This document shows, piece after piece, positions 47,957-59,425 of a stretch of DNA of 64,000 nt (position 1 is the stretch's first letter; every line of letters begins with the position of its first letter). The translations under genes and the position numbers were made by a program. The notes under the pieces were generated by a model. That model saw nothing but the letters and a program-made list of their open reading frames with translations. It did not search any database and was not told the origin of the DNA. Origin of the DNA: Alnus glutinosa (lineage: Eukaryota > Streptophyta > Magnoliopsida > Fagales > Betulaceae); the NCBI RefSeq assembly GCF_958979055.1, contig NC_084887.1, positions 27,395,544 to 27,459,543 on the forward strand, read 5' to 3'.

Positions 47957-50552
47957 ATGGGGAGGAACAAGAGGGAGTCGGCGACGACTCGGGCGGTGAA
48001 TTCGGTGTTCGCATTCGTAAGATTCGCAGAGTTTGAGATCCTCTTCGTTCTTTTCTTCATCATCGCTTTCGTCCTCTTCAAAGATCTCGTCAGTCTCTCT
48101 CTCTCTCTCCCTTCAATGTTCTTTGCACTTTTTATATCGTTCTTGGATGAATTAGATCAAATTATTCTATAATATTACTCTTTGGAATTACTCGATTTGG
48201 ATCGATTTTTTTTAGCACATGGTCATGAAATGAGTGAAGCAGAAATGGATAATTTGAAGTGCATGAGTCGTAGTAAAAGGAAAAGAACGGAAATAATTAC
48301 TAAGAAATTAAGACGAAGGTTTGTAATGTGTAAGGCATAGGCGTCTGAGACTTGAGGCTTTTTTAGTTTTTTTTGGTTATACATGATTTCATTCTAAGTA
48401 ATAGACATAGTTAGACATTGTGTCATTTGATTTTTAAGAACTATAAATCCATCCTTATTGTGATGTATCAATTTGCTGCAATATGAGGCTTTAGAAGTTT
48501 AAATGCGTAACAGGATAGATGAAGTGTTAAGACAAATAAATTGATTTTATACCTGTATATAGAAAAGCATATTCAACAAGCATTCCATTGCTGTATGATT
48601 AAAAAGCATGTTAGACAAGGGTACTTTACTCATATATGCAGCATGTTCAATAAAATATACAAGTGGAAGATGTAGTGAAGAGATTGTTTTCCTCTCCTTC
48701 ATACAATTGGAAGATGTACTTTACTCATATATATTCAATCAAAAATGTCAAAGTATGAAGGAGAGGAAAACAATCTCTTCACTACATACCTCTGAACTAT
48801 GTTGGAGACATATCCCATGGGGCAAGAGTTCATGGATTGAATCTGAAGAGAAGTTGAGTAGGCTTGTAGGAGAGATATTTGTGAATGAGCAGAAAGGCCA
48901 ATATTTCATCCAACCTGCTTTAATAAGGTATGGAAAGTACGAGGGTGTACAAGTGGGCGGTTAAAAATCGCTCCGCATCCACTATCTGCCCATCCGCATG
49001 AGTTACTAGCGGATTTTCAACTCCTAATTACAGGCGGGCAGATACTATATTCGCTATCCGCACATATGCGAGCGGATAGCAGAATATGGGTAGGCATAGG
49101 CGAATAATATCCTCATCCGCATACCCATACATATTAAAAAAAAACAGTTTTGTTTTATTAAACTAACAACGTTGTTTTAGGGAAATGAGTAGGGCAACTG
49201 GTGGGTTTTATTAACAAATTTAAATTGCATGTGTACAACATAGAGGTTTATAGGTGTTATAGTTTTTTTCAATTTACTTGTATTGCCCAAAGTTGATAAA
49301 TAGATGCATTTTTTTCAGATTAAAATTCAGTTTATAAATATTTATATTTGCCAATGTTTACAATTCAATCTGTATTTTCATACTACAATTTATTGATGTA
49401 TTTAGTTAAAAAATTGGATTAAGTCCGTCTAAAAAAGTTCAAAAAGATATTAAAAAAAAGAGAGTCATATAAATTAATTTTATAAATTTTTTTTTTTAAA
49501 AAAAAAAGCCCAAAAGAAGCCTAAAATGCAAAGCGTATGTCACGAGTGGTTAGTACAAAAAAACCACCCATGTGTGTGGTTATAGGCGGATTTCACAAAG
49601 TGTGGATGTTGATTCAGAATAAGAGTACTATCCGCCCATATAGTGCTGTTTACACCCCTAGAAAGTACAAACCTCTTTGAGTTGGTGAAATTCATTAGTG
49701 TGTTGAGGCCATATTAATATCTGGATTTGAAGTCATTAGGTTGAAGATGGTATTTCAAATTCATTCCCTAATTTTTACCTTTTGATCAAGAGTCCTCATC
49801 TTGTTTTCAACCAGTATTCTCTTTTTCCCTCGACTCTAAACCATGGTGTATGATTATACCTCCACGTATGCTTCTTGATCCTCAAATTAACAGGAACCTG
49901 AGTGATATTCATCTATTCTGTTTGTGATTAGTTAGCCCCAGTGGAAGATTCACTATTAAGCTAAATGCTTGCAGACTTCTACAAAAAAATGAAGTTCTCC
50001 AGTTGCAAAAAATTAAATAGAATTCAATTATATCTACCGAATTCTTGGTGTTGTAAAATAGAAAAATCTATGTAATATAAGGACATAAACTTATTATTCT
50101 TACCTTGTTTTTGGATGGGGTGTAAGGGATGTCATCTTTAATAGAAAAGAACAAGGAAATATCTAGTTTAGTTTTATTGACAGGGCCAGACTATACTGTG
50201 GAACTGTTGGATTTATTTCCATTCCGCAAACCGTCCTTCAAGAAGAAAATGATCATATATGGATATCTTCATAAGGGCTTTCTGGGTTTAAGAATCCTCG
50301 TTTTGCCATTGCAAAACTGCTTCTATTTTTTTTTTTTTGATGTTTTAGTTCATGACAGACATTTCTTGTTTGATGGAATTCCTGGTGAAAGCTTGTGTTT
50401 TCTGCATTTTTTGTTTATTTCTTTCTCCAACTCGCTTGCTTTGTTTTTTGATAAGTTATTAAAATTGATCAAATGAATTGCAGACTTCAAGACCTGAATA
50501 CAATCAGATCCTTGTAAAGAATCCTGGTGGACCTGATGTATTGCCTTATTAG
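47957..50552 (+). CDS. Small (66-residue) single-span membrane protein, two exons
   Basis: Exon 1 is 47957-48088 (MGRNKRESATTRAVNSVFAF, then a hydrophobic helix EILFVLFFIIAFVLF and KDL). Exon 2 is 50484-50552 (TSRPEYNQILVKNPGGPDVL and PY, then TAG). The junction is phase 0, with donor GTCAGT and acceptor TTGCAG. The sum is 201 bases for 66 residues. The form is that of a conserved plant small protein of unknown function whose C-terminus I recall as RPEYNQILVKKPGGPDWWPF; here the end reads KNPGGPDVLPY. There is a basic N-terminus, one helix at about residues 24-41 and a short tail. The 2.4-kb intron carries a hairpin (48671-48786) and an hAT element. Confidence 0.85.
48671..48786. repeat. Perfect 34-bp inverted repeat (hairpin) in an intron
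   Basis: Bases 48671-48704 (starting TGTAGTGAAGAGATTG) and 48753-48786 (ending CAATCTCTTCACTACA) are exact complements over 34 bases, with a 48-base loop. A nearby direct repeat (GGAAGATGTA, ACTTTACTCATATAT) flanks the stem. It would fold into a strong stem if the intron is transcribed. Confidence 0.9.
48941..49660. mobile_element. hAT-type non-autonomous element with exact 8-bp target duplication
   Basis: The element starts GAGGGTGTACAAGTGGGCGG and ends GCTGTTTACACCCCTA. It is flanked by GAAAGTAC at 48933-48940 and 49661-49668. Subterminal GCGGATA/TATCCGC motifs recur. It has no transposase. It lies within the intron of the small membrane-protein gene. Confidence 0.92.
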
Positions 50553-50974
50553 TTGGAGGTGTTTCTGGGTGTATGAACATCTTTTTAATCAGCGTCAATT
50601 AGGGGAGATTCTGTCAACTCTTGTGACTTCATAGTTCGTATGTGTGTTCATAAGGAATCCATGTGAGACCATTGAGTATATGTATTTGTATTTTTATATC
50701 TGTGTTGATTCAGGCTTCTGAAATGATGCATCAGTAGCTGTGTTTGTTTGTTCATTATATTTGGGTAATGATTGTTCAGTAATGGACTTTGTCGATATAA
50801 GAAGCATATAAATAGGGCATCTTCTTGGAGATGGCAGACACAAGACGTTATGGTTGTATACGTGACTCCCAAGAACAGAAGGAAGAACGAAACAAATACA
50901 AAATTGCATCAACTGACTGAACTGAAAGCCACAGAAACGCTGCATGATTCATTTTCAGACACAAATAACGTAAG

Positions 50975-51856
50975 ACAACAGCTTTTCTATAAGGGTTATG
51001 TTCTCTAAATTTTAAGAAAAAATTCAAAAAAGTTACCCACATCAGCTTTCCTATATTTTTCTGTTTCTCGGGAGTGCTACAGTGCTTCCCAATGCATTGG
51101 GAAGTAATGTAGCATTTCCATCCTTTTATTATAATCATAAAAAAAACTCTCCTCTCACGTCTTTTCAGGTAGCCGTCTTCTTCGTCCAACCTCTTCTCTC
51201 TCCTCTCGTCTTCTTCTTCGTCCAGCCAGTACTGTACTCTTTTTCTGGGCTCAACTCTTTTCTTCTAGGCTCTTTTGGTTTTCGATTGCAAAAAAAGCTG
51301 TTCCTAGAGATTATCAGAACATTATGAACAGAAATTGTTGTATTTGGGTTCATTACCTATGATTCAGAGGAAGCAATAGATTGAGAAATTTTTGTTTTAC
51401 AAAACCTTTCATAAAGTCAATGGTAAAACGGTTGAAGTCGAACGAGTTGTCCCCAAAAGGGCAGGGTGTCTTTCGCTCTTTTTGTTGTTTGTTTGGAGGT
51501 TTTCCTATATGGGTTTATGGATTTGAGTGTGGCTTTCATGGTTCTTGGTGGGCGGATGTTTGTGGGTGCCTGGGTTTCTGATGGCGATTGACGAATGTGT
51601 AAGTAGTGGGGGGTGGTAATTGTTTGTGGGTTTTGTTGGAGGTTTTGATTTATGTGTTCAATAATTTGGGTTTGCTATCGTTTTGTTACGTTTTTGTCTG
51701 CGGGGTTGATCTTTGTTTGTGTCATCTGGGATTTGTGAATTCTTCTGGATCAAGGAAATGGAGCGGATTGAGGGTTTTTTGCATTTTGGATTCTTGCTTG
51801 ACGAAGACACTGAGAGATAATATAAAAAATAATTAAAAAAAATTAAAATTAAAGTA

Positions 51857-51896
<40 letters not shown>

Positions 51897-52016
51897 TGAT
51901 ATAGGAAAAAATAAAGGGAAGTTAATGTGGAGTGTTTTTTGAAAGGGAAGCAAAAAGGTAGATTTGTTCCCTATATTTAAGAAAAATGGTTGAAAAGCTG
52001 CTGAAAATGCTCTAAC
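50975..52016. mobile_element. Probable TIR element with GAGCATTTTCAGCAGC-type end
   Basis: The right end, read as its complement, is AGAGCATTTTCAGCAGCTTT followed by CTTAAATATAGGGAACAAAT. The left end has CAACAGCTTTTCTATAAGGG then GTTCTCTAAATTTTAAG, an imperfect inverted match. Inside are a 20-bp palindrome CTTCCCAATGCATTGGGAAG (about 51088-51107), CT-rich sequence and (AT)n at about 51860-51892. A shorter relative seems to be at 21220-21590. The target duplication is not resolved. Confidence 0.5.
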
Positions 52017-52194
52017 CTGAAAACAAAAACAGCCTCAAATACTTTCCAAACAAATGACATCCACAACGTGGCAACTTAGATATAAAAAAAATATCAATTG
52101 TGTATCAAATGGTTTTACATACTTAGCATGACTACATTTAACAATGGCAAGCAAAAGCAAACAATCCTATGTTGTCCCCTATAAATTACAATAA

Positions 52195-55100
52195 TCAAAT
52201 TGGTACAACATCCTTGCAACCCACAGAATTCCTGTCCATGTCAAAAGGTTTTTCCTCCTCCTTTGGCATCTCAGTCACGGCTTCTGGCTTGTGTACTTCA
52301 GAGGCAAAAGCAGAGGCAGAGGTAGAGGAAACAAGTCTCTCCATTGGAACTTTTTTGACATCACGGCGTACTCCGATATCAGATATCAAACGGCTGATAC
52401 AATACATGCCATAGCCTGCGGCGGGTTTTTCCTCCTCCTTTGGCATCTCAGTCACGGCTTCTGGCTTGTGTACTTCAGAGGCAGAGGCAGAGGCAGAGGC
52501 AGAGGCAGAGACAGAGACAGAGGTAGAGGCAGAGGTAGAGCAGGAAACAAGTCTCTCCACTGGAACTTTTTTGACATCACGGCGTACTCCGATATCAGAG
52601 ATCAAACGGCTCATACAATACATGCCATAGCCTACGGCGGCCAGACCGCTAAAACTGGTAGTAAGAAATCGAAGCGGTGAAGAAAGGATAGCACTAGAAG
52701 CAGCAAGAAAGGATGCTGCCTGCCCACTCCGGCCCACACTGATGCTAGTGAACACAAGCAAACCTGTTTTGCAATATATTGCAAAGTCCTCGCAGTTGTT
52801 CTTGAAAATATGATAGACACCAAAGCCATTTTGGAGGAGATACGTAGCACGGTGAATAACGTCTTCCGGTGGGTCAGGCACAGCAAGAGTGCAGGTACCT
52901 CCACGAGGTTTGGCAAGAAAGAGAACTGGTGTGACACCATATTCAAAGAGGTAGAGTTCTCCACCTGAAAGAAAACAATCTATACAAGAAGAGATGACTC
53001 CATCAAGCCTTGATTGATCACCACATTTTGGACATGGATTATCCCCAGCATGCGCAGGTGATGAGCTCACAAGGATGCGGTCTAGCACGGTTCCTGTTCC
53101 AATTTCCTGGCCTCCACCCCGTGTAAAGTGTATAACATTTCCATCGCTGACATATATCCCTGTTGTTGTAGGTCATATATTAAAAATAAATTACTAAGAT
53201 TCTTATTATATCTCTGACAAAATGAACTTTTCACAAGAAAATATGCCAAGAAAAAAAAAAAGTCAAGATGTAAAATGTAAAGGATCTAAACAAAATTATG
53301 ATGTCAGTGTATCTACTTACCATCAATCTTTATACTACCTAGATTGCCATCTGCATCTTATGCTAATATGGATTATTTTTGCTTGTAATGCAGAATGGGC
53401 ATTGTTCAAGCAAACCATTATAACTCCCGTTCTTATAAAGTTCACACAAAATTATAATGTTAGCATACAATCTACATATAAGGAGCTAGTCTTGTATGTG
53501 TCATAACTCCTGAAACTGATCAATGGAGTATTCTAATCCACTCACTATATTAACTTTGCAATGAGGCACCTTCAAGAAGGGCGGAAAATATCTAGTTGTT
53601 TTTTACCTGGAACTACTAGCTTTTTTTTTATGTTTTTTTTTAAAAAAATAAAATAAAATAAAATAAATACATCAAGCAAACTACAAATGGATTCTTGCTG
53701 TAGAAAATAATTTCCAAGAAAAGAGTATCACAAACATTTGTTTTTATAACTAATGAAATGCATGTCAAAAAGCGTAGAGGCGCGCAATCCTAGCACACAG
53801 AGAAAGTATACAAGAGAATGCCCAAGCAGAAGAAGAAAAAAGTACAAAAAAAAAAAACCATTAAAACTAATCACTAATAAGGGAGCTAAAAATGTAGATG
53901 TCCAAGTAAAAAGAGAAAAAAAAGAAAAAAAAAAAGAGGATATGAGCTTCTCTGACGTCCTCTCTTGGTTCTCGAAATTCATGTCATTACGTTCCCTCTA
54001 CAAGCATCACATAAGACAAGAAGGCATCATCTTCCACACGACAACACTCCGAGAACGACTATTCGTCCACCAACAAGCAAACAAATCAACCACTCGATTA
54101 GGCATAACCCAGGGCATCCCAAAGTGAAAATAGCATTCCATAGAGCACATGAAACCTCACAATAGAGAAGAATATGATCCACGGACTCCCCATTCCGTTT
54201 GCGAAAACACCTATCAACTACGATGACATGCCTCTTTTTAAGATTGTCCATGGTAAGAATTTTTCCTAGAGACGCCGACCAAGCAAAGAAAAAAAAAAAA
54301 AAAACACTTTCAAAGGAACTTTGGTCCGCCAAATACTCTTTAAAGGGAAAGGAAAAACATAATTACAAGCAAGGATCTTGTAAAAAGAGCTAACATCAAA
54401 CTTTCCTTTGTAAGAAGAGGCCCACTGAAGCTTGTCTTTCCCTTCCCTTCTCCCTCTATGGGAATATAACAAAGTAGAAGGAAGCCAATACATACACCTC
54501 CCAATCGTGAGCCATATGGGTAAAAAGTTAACATTCCACTGGAGAAATCCAAATTAACTACAACATACACATCCTTTACACGAGTAAAGTTATATAAATC
54601 CGGGAAAGCTTCCTTAAGGGTCATCTCTCCGCACCACACATCATCCCAAAATTTGATCTTAAACCCATCACCCATCTCAAAACTGGTATGTCTAAAAAAC
54701 AATCTCCACCCCATCCTAATATTCTTCCAAAGCCCCACACCTTGCGGCATAGGGAGATCAATAGAACTCCATCTGCCCCAAGCACTACCAAATTTTGTGT
54801 CCACAACAACTTTTCACCATGCCTCCCTCTTATGCACATAACGCCACAACCACTTCCCTAAAAGGGCCCTATTGAATAGCCTCAAGTTTCCGATCTCCAA
54901 ACCTGCCTCAGAAATAGAAGAGCATACCTTGGGCCAACTGACCATATGATATTTGAATTCTTCGCCTATCCCGCCCCATCAAAAGCCTCGTTGAAGCTTC
55001 TTTATACGATTTGCCACACTAACAGAAATGGGGAAGAGAGACAAGAATTGGGCCGTAATGACTAGCATTTTATCAAAAGCAGATAACCCTTTAACTCCAT

Positions 55101-56295
55101 AATGACTAGAAAGCGCATCAATTAGGGTTTCAACATCCTATCTTGTAATACTGGCCCCGATTCTTCAACTATCATCCTACTAAAATATCAATGTTAAGGT
55201 TAATTCCAAGAGCAAATGTGCAACTCTTACTCTTACTCTTAAAATATCAACTCATACCATCGAAAACAAAAGAAGAAGAAATCAAATGTGCAACTCTTAC
55301 TCTACACTAAAGTCAATCCCTCTTACTCTAGAGACTCAATTCTGTAGGATATCGAATCCAACTCGAAAAGATTGTTCAAGCTGATGAACTTAGTTTTTTT
55401 TTTTTTTTAAATGTGAATACAAATTCAAAAAATTTCAGCAGATGCTTTGGTAGCTCTAAAAAGATTTCTCTGCATAACCAGAATAAATTATTTAAAAAAA
55501 TAAAATAAAAACGGACACCCAAAGCATTTTAAATATATTTAGCAGAATCATTTACATGTAAAAGAATAAATAATTAACATATAATTTTAATTCGCTATTT
55601 TCAAAACCTTAGACAGAAAAGTGGCAGCAGTTAGAAGAATGAACTTATTAGGTAACATCCTCTACTTGACAGAGTTGCAATTTTATTACATAAAATGACT
55701 TCTAAGTGAAAAAAAAAAAAAATAGAGATAAAACCTTGAAAATGTAGCTCCTAATCTATGGGAGCCACGTAATTCCTTATTCGGCAAAAGTTGTCTTTTT
55801 GTTCTTTCCCGAAAGATTGGAGAAGTGAGTCGGCAGAAACGTAATTGGAACTTAGAATAGCAAATTCCATCAAATTATAGTAAGGAGAATTATGAGAAAA
55901 TGAGCATTGTCAATTTGTCACCAATTGGAAGCAGGAAACTCGAAGAGCTTGATTGAACCAGAAAAGCATACTACCATAAAAATAAAGGGAAATCCCAGAT
56001 TCCAAGTCACATTTTAGTCCAACATGACGATTCAGAAATCAAAAAGTGATCCAACAATTTGCATAAGAAAACCCAGAAAAAAAAAAAAAAAAAAACACAG
56101 ATCCTATCATCATCAATTTGTCAAGGAAGCTAATGCAGGATTGATAAATAAAAAATATATATACAAAAACAAAATAATAGAAGAATAAGAAGGCGTGTGA
56201 CCGTGGTGGGAGTAGAGATAGGCGTGCCTCCAGGAGTAGATGTGATCCCCAGGTTTCAGTTTGTCCCTCTCGATCTTGTTCGACAGCAGACCCAT
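52195..56295 (-). CDS. LRAT/NC-domain protein (LEAD-SENSITIVE1-like), two exons
   Basis: Exon 1 is 56295-56202 (MGLLSNKIERDKLKPGDHIY, then SWRHAYLYSHHG). Exon 2 is 53159-52195 (GIYVSDGNVIHFTRGG onward). Together they give 1,059 bases and 352 residues. The intron is GT..AG, 3.04 kb. The N-terminal LRAT/NC fold is clear: HGIYVSDGNVIHF supplies the conserved His residues and NNCEDFAIYCKTG (about residue 150) the Cys of the H-NC motif. Animal relatives are lecithin:retinol or phospholipid acyltransferases; plant members are of uncertain biochemistry. The C-terminal third is odd: a block of about 65-80 residues (YGMYC.SRLISDIGVRRDV, VHKPEAVTEMPKEEEKP) occurs twice, with Ser/Ala-rich runs between. 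The 5' leader has a (GA)n run at 56370-56400. Confidence 0.9.
53740..55165 (-). mobile_element. LINE (L1-type) 3' fragment in the LRAT gene intron
   Basis: Minus-strand frames give the C-terminal part of a plant L1 reverse transcriptase in order: WPKVCSSISEAGLEIGNLRL and ALLGKWLWRYVHKREAW (about 54940-54820), GDGFKIKFWDDVWCGE (about 54680-54610), the zinc-binding region with WRTKVPLKV and FAWSASLGKILTMDNLKKR (about 54330-54220), and VDHILLYCEVSCALWN (about 54185-54135). Below that lies 3' UTR-like sequence ending near 53741. Several frameshifts and stops interrupt it, and the endonuclease part is missing, so it is dead and 5'-truncated. It is in the same orientation as the host gene. Confidence 0.85.
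55166..56201. other. Remaining intron sequence of the LRAT gene
   Basis: AT-rich intronic sequence between exon 1 and the LINE, without recognisable features apart from poly-A/T runs at about 55394-55408, 55709-55723 and 56079-56095. Confidence 0.5.
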
Positions 56296-56364
56296 TTTCT
56301 TTGATCTCTGCTCTCCTCTCCCGGAACTCTCAAAATCCAACTGTACTTCTGAGCGAAACAATCA

Positions 56365-56401
<37 letters not shown>

Positions 56402-56593
56402 GAAGGAAGAAGACCGAACCCCTGAAAGCAATCGCTTCCTTCGCCTAGAAGTTTACTCTTTCCTTTATTCGACCACTCGTATCGCCCATATTTCTATTTG
56501 GGATATTACAACGGGACTCTCTCGTTGCCATTTTCTCTCACTTTCAGCACAATATTACAATGCATGGTTTGGGGGACTTTGAATTAATTACAA

Positions 56594-56659
<66 letters not shown>

Positions 56660-56756
56660 ATCAATATCTTAAAAATCTTAACAATTATTATGGTTAAAGA
56701 TTTTTATTTCAGTGTTTTTCATTTTTAAAATAAGAAAATATCATAACTGCTGAGTT

Positions 56757-56793
<37 letters not shown>

Positions 56794-57194
56794 TCTGAGT
56801 TAATAAGATCTTCATAGCATAACAAAAAAGGCAAAAATGCATAAAGTTTTCTTAATTTATAATATAGAAATGATCTTGTATAATTTTCTTATTTTTAAAA
56901 GAATTAATTTGGAAAGTGAAATACAGATCGATAATTTTCTTATTTAATAGCATACATGTATTTAATAGCATAAGCACCGGTAACCGTTAATTGTTTTAAC
57001 CGCTTTTGAAGGCAGTTATAAATAATCACTAACCGCCTAGAATAAAGTGATTAACAGTTTTAAAAGTAAGGATAGGCGGTTAATAACCACCGACTACCTA
57101 TTATGAAAGAGGAGCTCATGAATGCTGACTTTGGGAGGGGTTTGAAGCCATAAAGAGTAGGATTCCAAGGTGTGATCCAAATATTTTGATTAAG
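56296..57194. other. LRAT gene 5' flank and AT-rich repeats
   Basis: It contains a (GA)n leader run (56370-56400), a long (AT)n tract at about 56598-56657 and another at 56761-56790. A fragment with AACCGCTTTTGAAGGCAG and GGATAGGCGGTTAATAACC at about 56985-57090 is a degraded member of the hAT family seen at 6890. Confidence 0.55.
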
Positions 57195-57480
57195 AGTGCG
57201 TTTGGGATTGCAATTTCATAGGCAATAAATGAGATTTTAAATTAAATCGTAGAACATAAATTATTTGGGAACTGCGTTTTTCAAAATTACAATTTGAAAA
57301 CGTAGAAAATCTGCTTTTTCAAATCGCAGGTAAGATAGTGTTTTTTTGAAAACGCAGAATTTTAAAGGTTAAGTTGTAATTTTAAATGCTGAACTGCGAT
57401 TTTGCCAAACGCTCAACTGCGTTTTTAAAAATCACTTTTTTCAAATCGCACTTTTTAAAATTATAAATCCAAACGGACCA
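57195..57480. mobile_element. MITE, second member of the 34161 family
   Basis: It starts AGTGCGTTTGGGATTGC and ends AAATCCAAACGGACC, which pair imperfectly. The interior (AAATCGTAGAACATAAAT, AACTGCGTTTTT) matches 34161-34460 along its length. It lies against the end of a LINE fragment. Confidence 0.7.
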
Positions 57481-57483
57481 TAA

Positions 57484-57715
57484 ATCTGACCACATCATAA
57501 CTGGCTATTTTAGCAATGATGTTATTGGTGCTAAGAATACCCTTCCAGAGCCACGAGATGTTTTGAGGAGTTTGGGCCTCAACACAGATCTGCTTTGCTA
57601 AGGCATTGGGCAAATTGGCTTTAAAAGCATTAACCAAAGCCCAAAGGAGATTATCTTGACTGAGGATTTTCCAACCTAACTTGGCTAACAAGGCTTTGTT
57701 TTGGGATGCCATAGT
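57484..57715 (-). mobile_element. LINE fragment
   Basis: A minus-strand frame reads MASQNKALLAKLGWKILSQD and later SWLWKGILST. This matches the NKALLAKLGWRLL...LWKGIL segment that follows the reverse-transcriptase core in plant L1 elements. Only about 75 codons remain, cut by the MITE on one side and an hAT-like element on the other. Confidence 0.75.
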
Positions 57716-57721
57716 TTGGAG

Positions 57722-58338
57722 TAAGGGTACACAAGTAAGACGGTTATTAATCACTAATAACTGCTAACAACCGAATAATTGAAAAACTAAAAAATAACCA
57801 TAACTGAATAATCACATGCCCCAATTGCGGTTATCGATTATAAAGTTTTAAGAAACTGGTAACTGTGTGTGTGTATATATATATATATTGTAGATAAGTC
57901 TCAAATTCAACCTTTAAATTTAATAAATGAATCATTTTAAGTTTTTTAATATGAAGATTTGATATTTTTTTGAATTGTTATCATATTTTAATTACGATAC
58001 AATTGTCATTATATTTTTAATCTATGGACTTGATTGTGAGCTCATTGAGATGAATAAATGGTGAATGATCAATGAAATTATGCACACCCAGTAGTATTTA
58101 CTATTTAGAATTGAATATAGAATGGTTAGATATTGGATTAAAAAAAAAAACTGCAAAAAATCAACAATGTATGAAAACCGATTATCTAGTTAATAATCGA
58201 ATAACCGGTAGTTGGCAATAACTGCAACTGGCAAACTCAGTTGTGATTACGGTTATTTAAATGAGAATAACCGAATACTTCGGTTGTAGTTGTGATTATG
58301 AAAAAATAACCACAGCAGCAATCGATTGTACACTCTTA
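57722..58338. mobile_element. hAT-type element, degraded
   Basis: The ends TAAGGGTACACAAGTAAGACG and (complement) TAAGAGTGTACAATCG, together with the GGTTATT/AATAACCG-type subterminal motifs, place it with the elements at 6890 and 48941. The 8-bp flanks GTTTGGAG and TATTGGCT no longer match, so it is older or rearranged. Confidence 0.65.
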
Positions 58339-58828
58339 TATTGGCTGAGTGTTTTGGAAAAGAGGAAAAGGGACAAACTGGAGTTGGAATAGATATGAGA
58401 GGGGTTTCGTCTTCCCTCCAAAGATATTAGCGTGTTTTAGGTGATTTTTAATATCTTTCTTTTAAAATAACAAAACAGGAGCCAAACAAAAGCGACTTTT
58501 CTTTGAATATGAGTCTCAAAATAAAAAATAAAAAATAAAAAATAAGAAATAAAAAATGACAATTTTATATCAGCATAATAAGATAGTAATGAGGCGGGTG
58601 TGTAGCGTGTAATATTACTCAATATTTAATGCCCATATTCCAGGGACATAAACAGTAATAAGATATAATAGGGTGATGTATTTACAAATATCCCAAAGTT
58701 TCATTGAATTTGACGCTGACCCAAGAAAGAGACCAAGCAATACAAAATTCGTGTGCCTTTAACCCAAACCTATTCCTCCACCCATTCTCGATCCTCGCAA
58801 AAGCAAAACGAAGACACAATCCACGGCG

Positions 58829-59425
58829 ATGGCGTCGTTGACTCAGCGTCTCATCTTCCTCCAGTTGGCGATCATCGCAGTCCTGGCTGTCTCAGCCAAC
58901 GCCAGGCCCTGCAAGACGCTCCTCATCTCCTCCTACTCCTTCTCCTTCAAGCAAAACCCTTCCGCATCGGGTTTCGTCACCGTCGTCACCGAGATCAGCC
59001 GTTTCAACCCCAGGCCCGTCCACGACCGGTCCTTGCCCTCCGAGATCTTCCTCTTCCCGGCCCGCCACGAGGCCCGGAGCGAGCAGATCGAGCGCAACGA
59101 CGCGTCGTTGCCATCGGGGTTGAAGAAGTACCTGCCGTCGTCCTCCTACGACTTCGACTTCAGCTCGCTCCGGGAGCGCACGAAGGACATTCTGAGCGTG
59201 GTGGTGGCTCTGCTCTTCGGCGTCGGCTGTGGGGCTCTCACCGCCGCCACCATGTACCTGGCCTGGTCCCTCTTCTCCAACCGCTTCTACGACAGCCAGT
59301 ATGGCTCTCCCTATTCCGACGACGACGAAGACGAAGACGATGCCGACGTTAACCCTAAGAAGATGGGATACGTGAAGATTCCGGCCGTCGATTCTGCGCC
59401 TGAACCGGTCAAGCAAGTGGTATGA
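58829..59425 (+). CDS. Plant membrane protein of unknown function, signal peptide plus one TM helix
   Basis: A single exon of 198 codons starts MASLTQRLIFLQLAIIAVLA, a clear secretory signal ending near VSANARP. A luminal region with ARPCKTLLISSYSFSF follows, then VTVVTEISRFNPRP and acidic/basic stretches. A strong membrane helix lies at about residues 126-152 (ILSVVVALLFGVGCGALTAA, TMYLAWSLF). The tail has an acidic run DDDEDEDDAD and ends VKQVV. PCKTLxISSYSxS with one helix and a short tail is, from memory, a conserved plant family without assigned function. The coding region is much richer in GC than its surroundings. A polyadenylation-like AATAAAA lies at 59453. An ATG in another frame at 58753 is rejected. 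Confidence 0.85.
   Translation: MASLTQRLIFLQLAIIAVLAVSANARPCKTLLISSYSFSFKQNPSASGFVTVVTEISRFNPRPVHDRSLPSEIFLFPARHEARSEQIERNDASLPSGLKKYLPSSSYDFDFSSLRERTKDILSVVVALLFGVGCGALTAATMYLAWSLFSNRFYDSQYGSPYSDDDEDEDDADVNPKKMGYVKIPAVDSAPEPVKQVV

Noticed and set aside
52291-52680. Arg/Gly/Asp-rich frame opposite the LRAT gene
   Set aside because: Antisense reading of the GCAGAG repeat that encodes the Ser/Ala run.
58753-59352. 199-codon frame overlapping the membrane-protein gene
   Set aside because: Arg/His/Pro-rich out-of-frame reading of a GC-rich gene; the frame at 58829 has a signal peptide and membrane helix.
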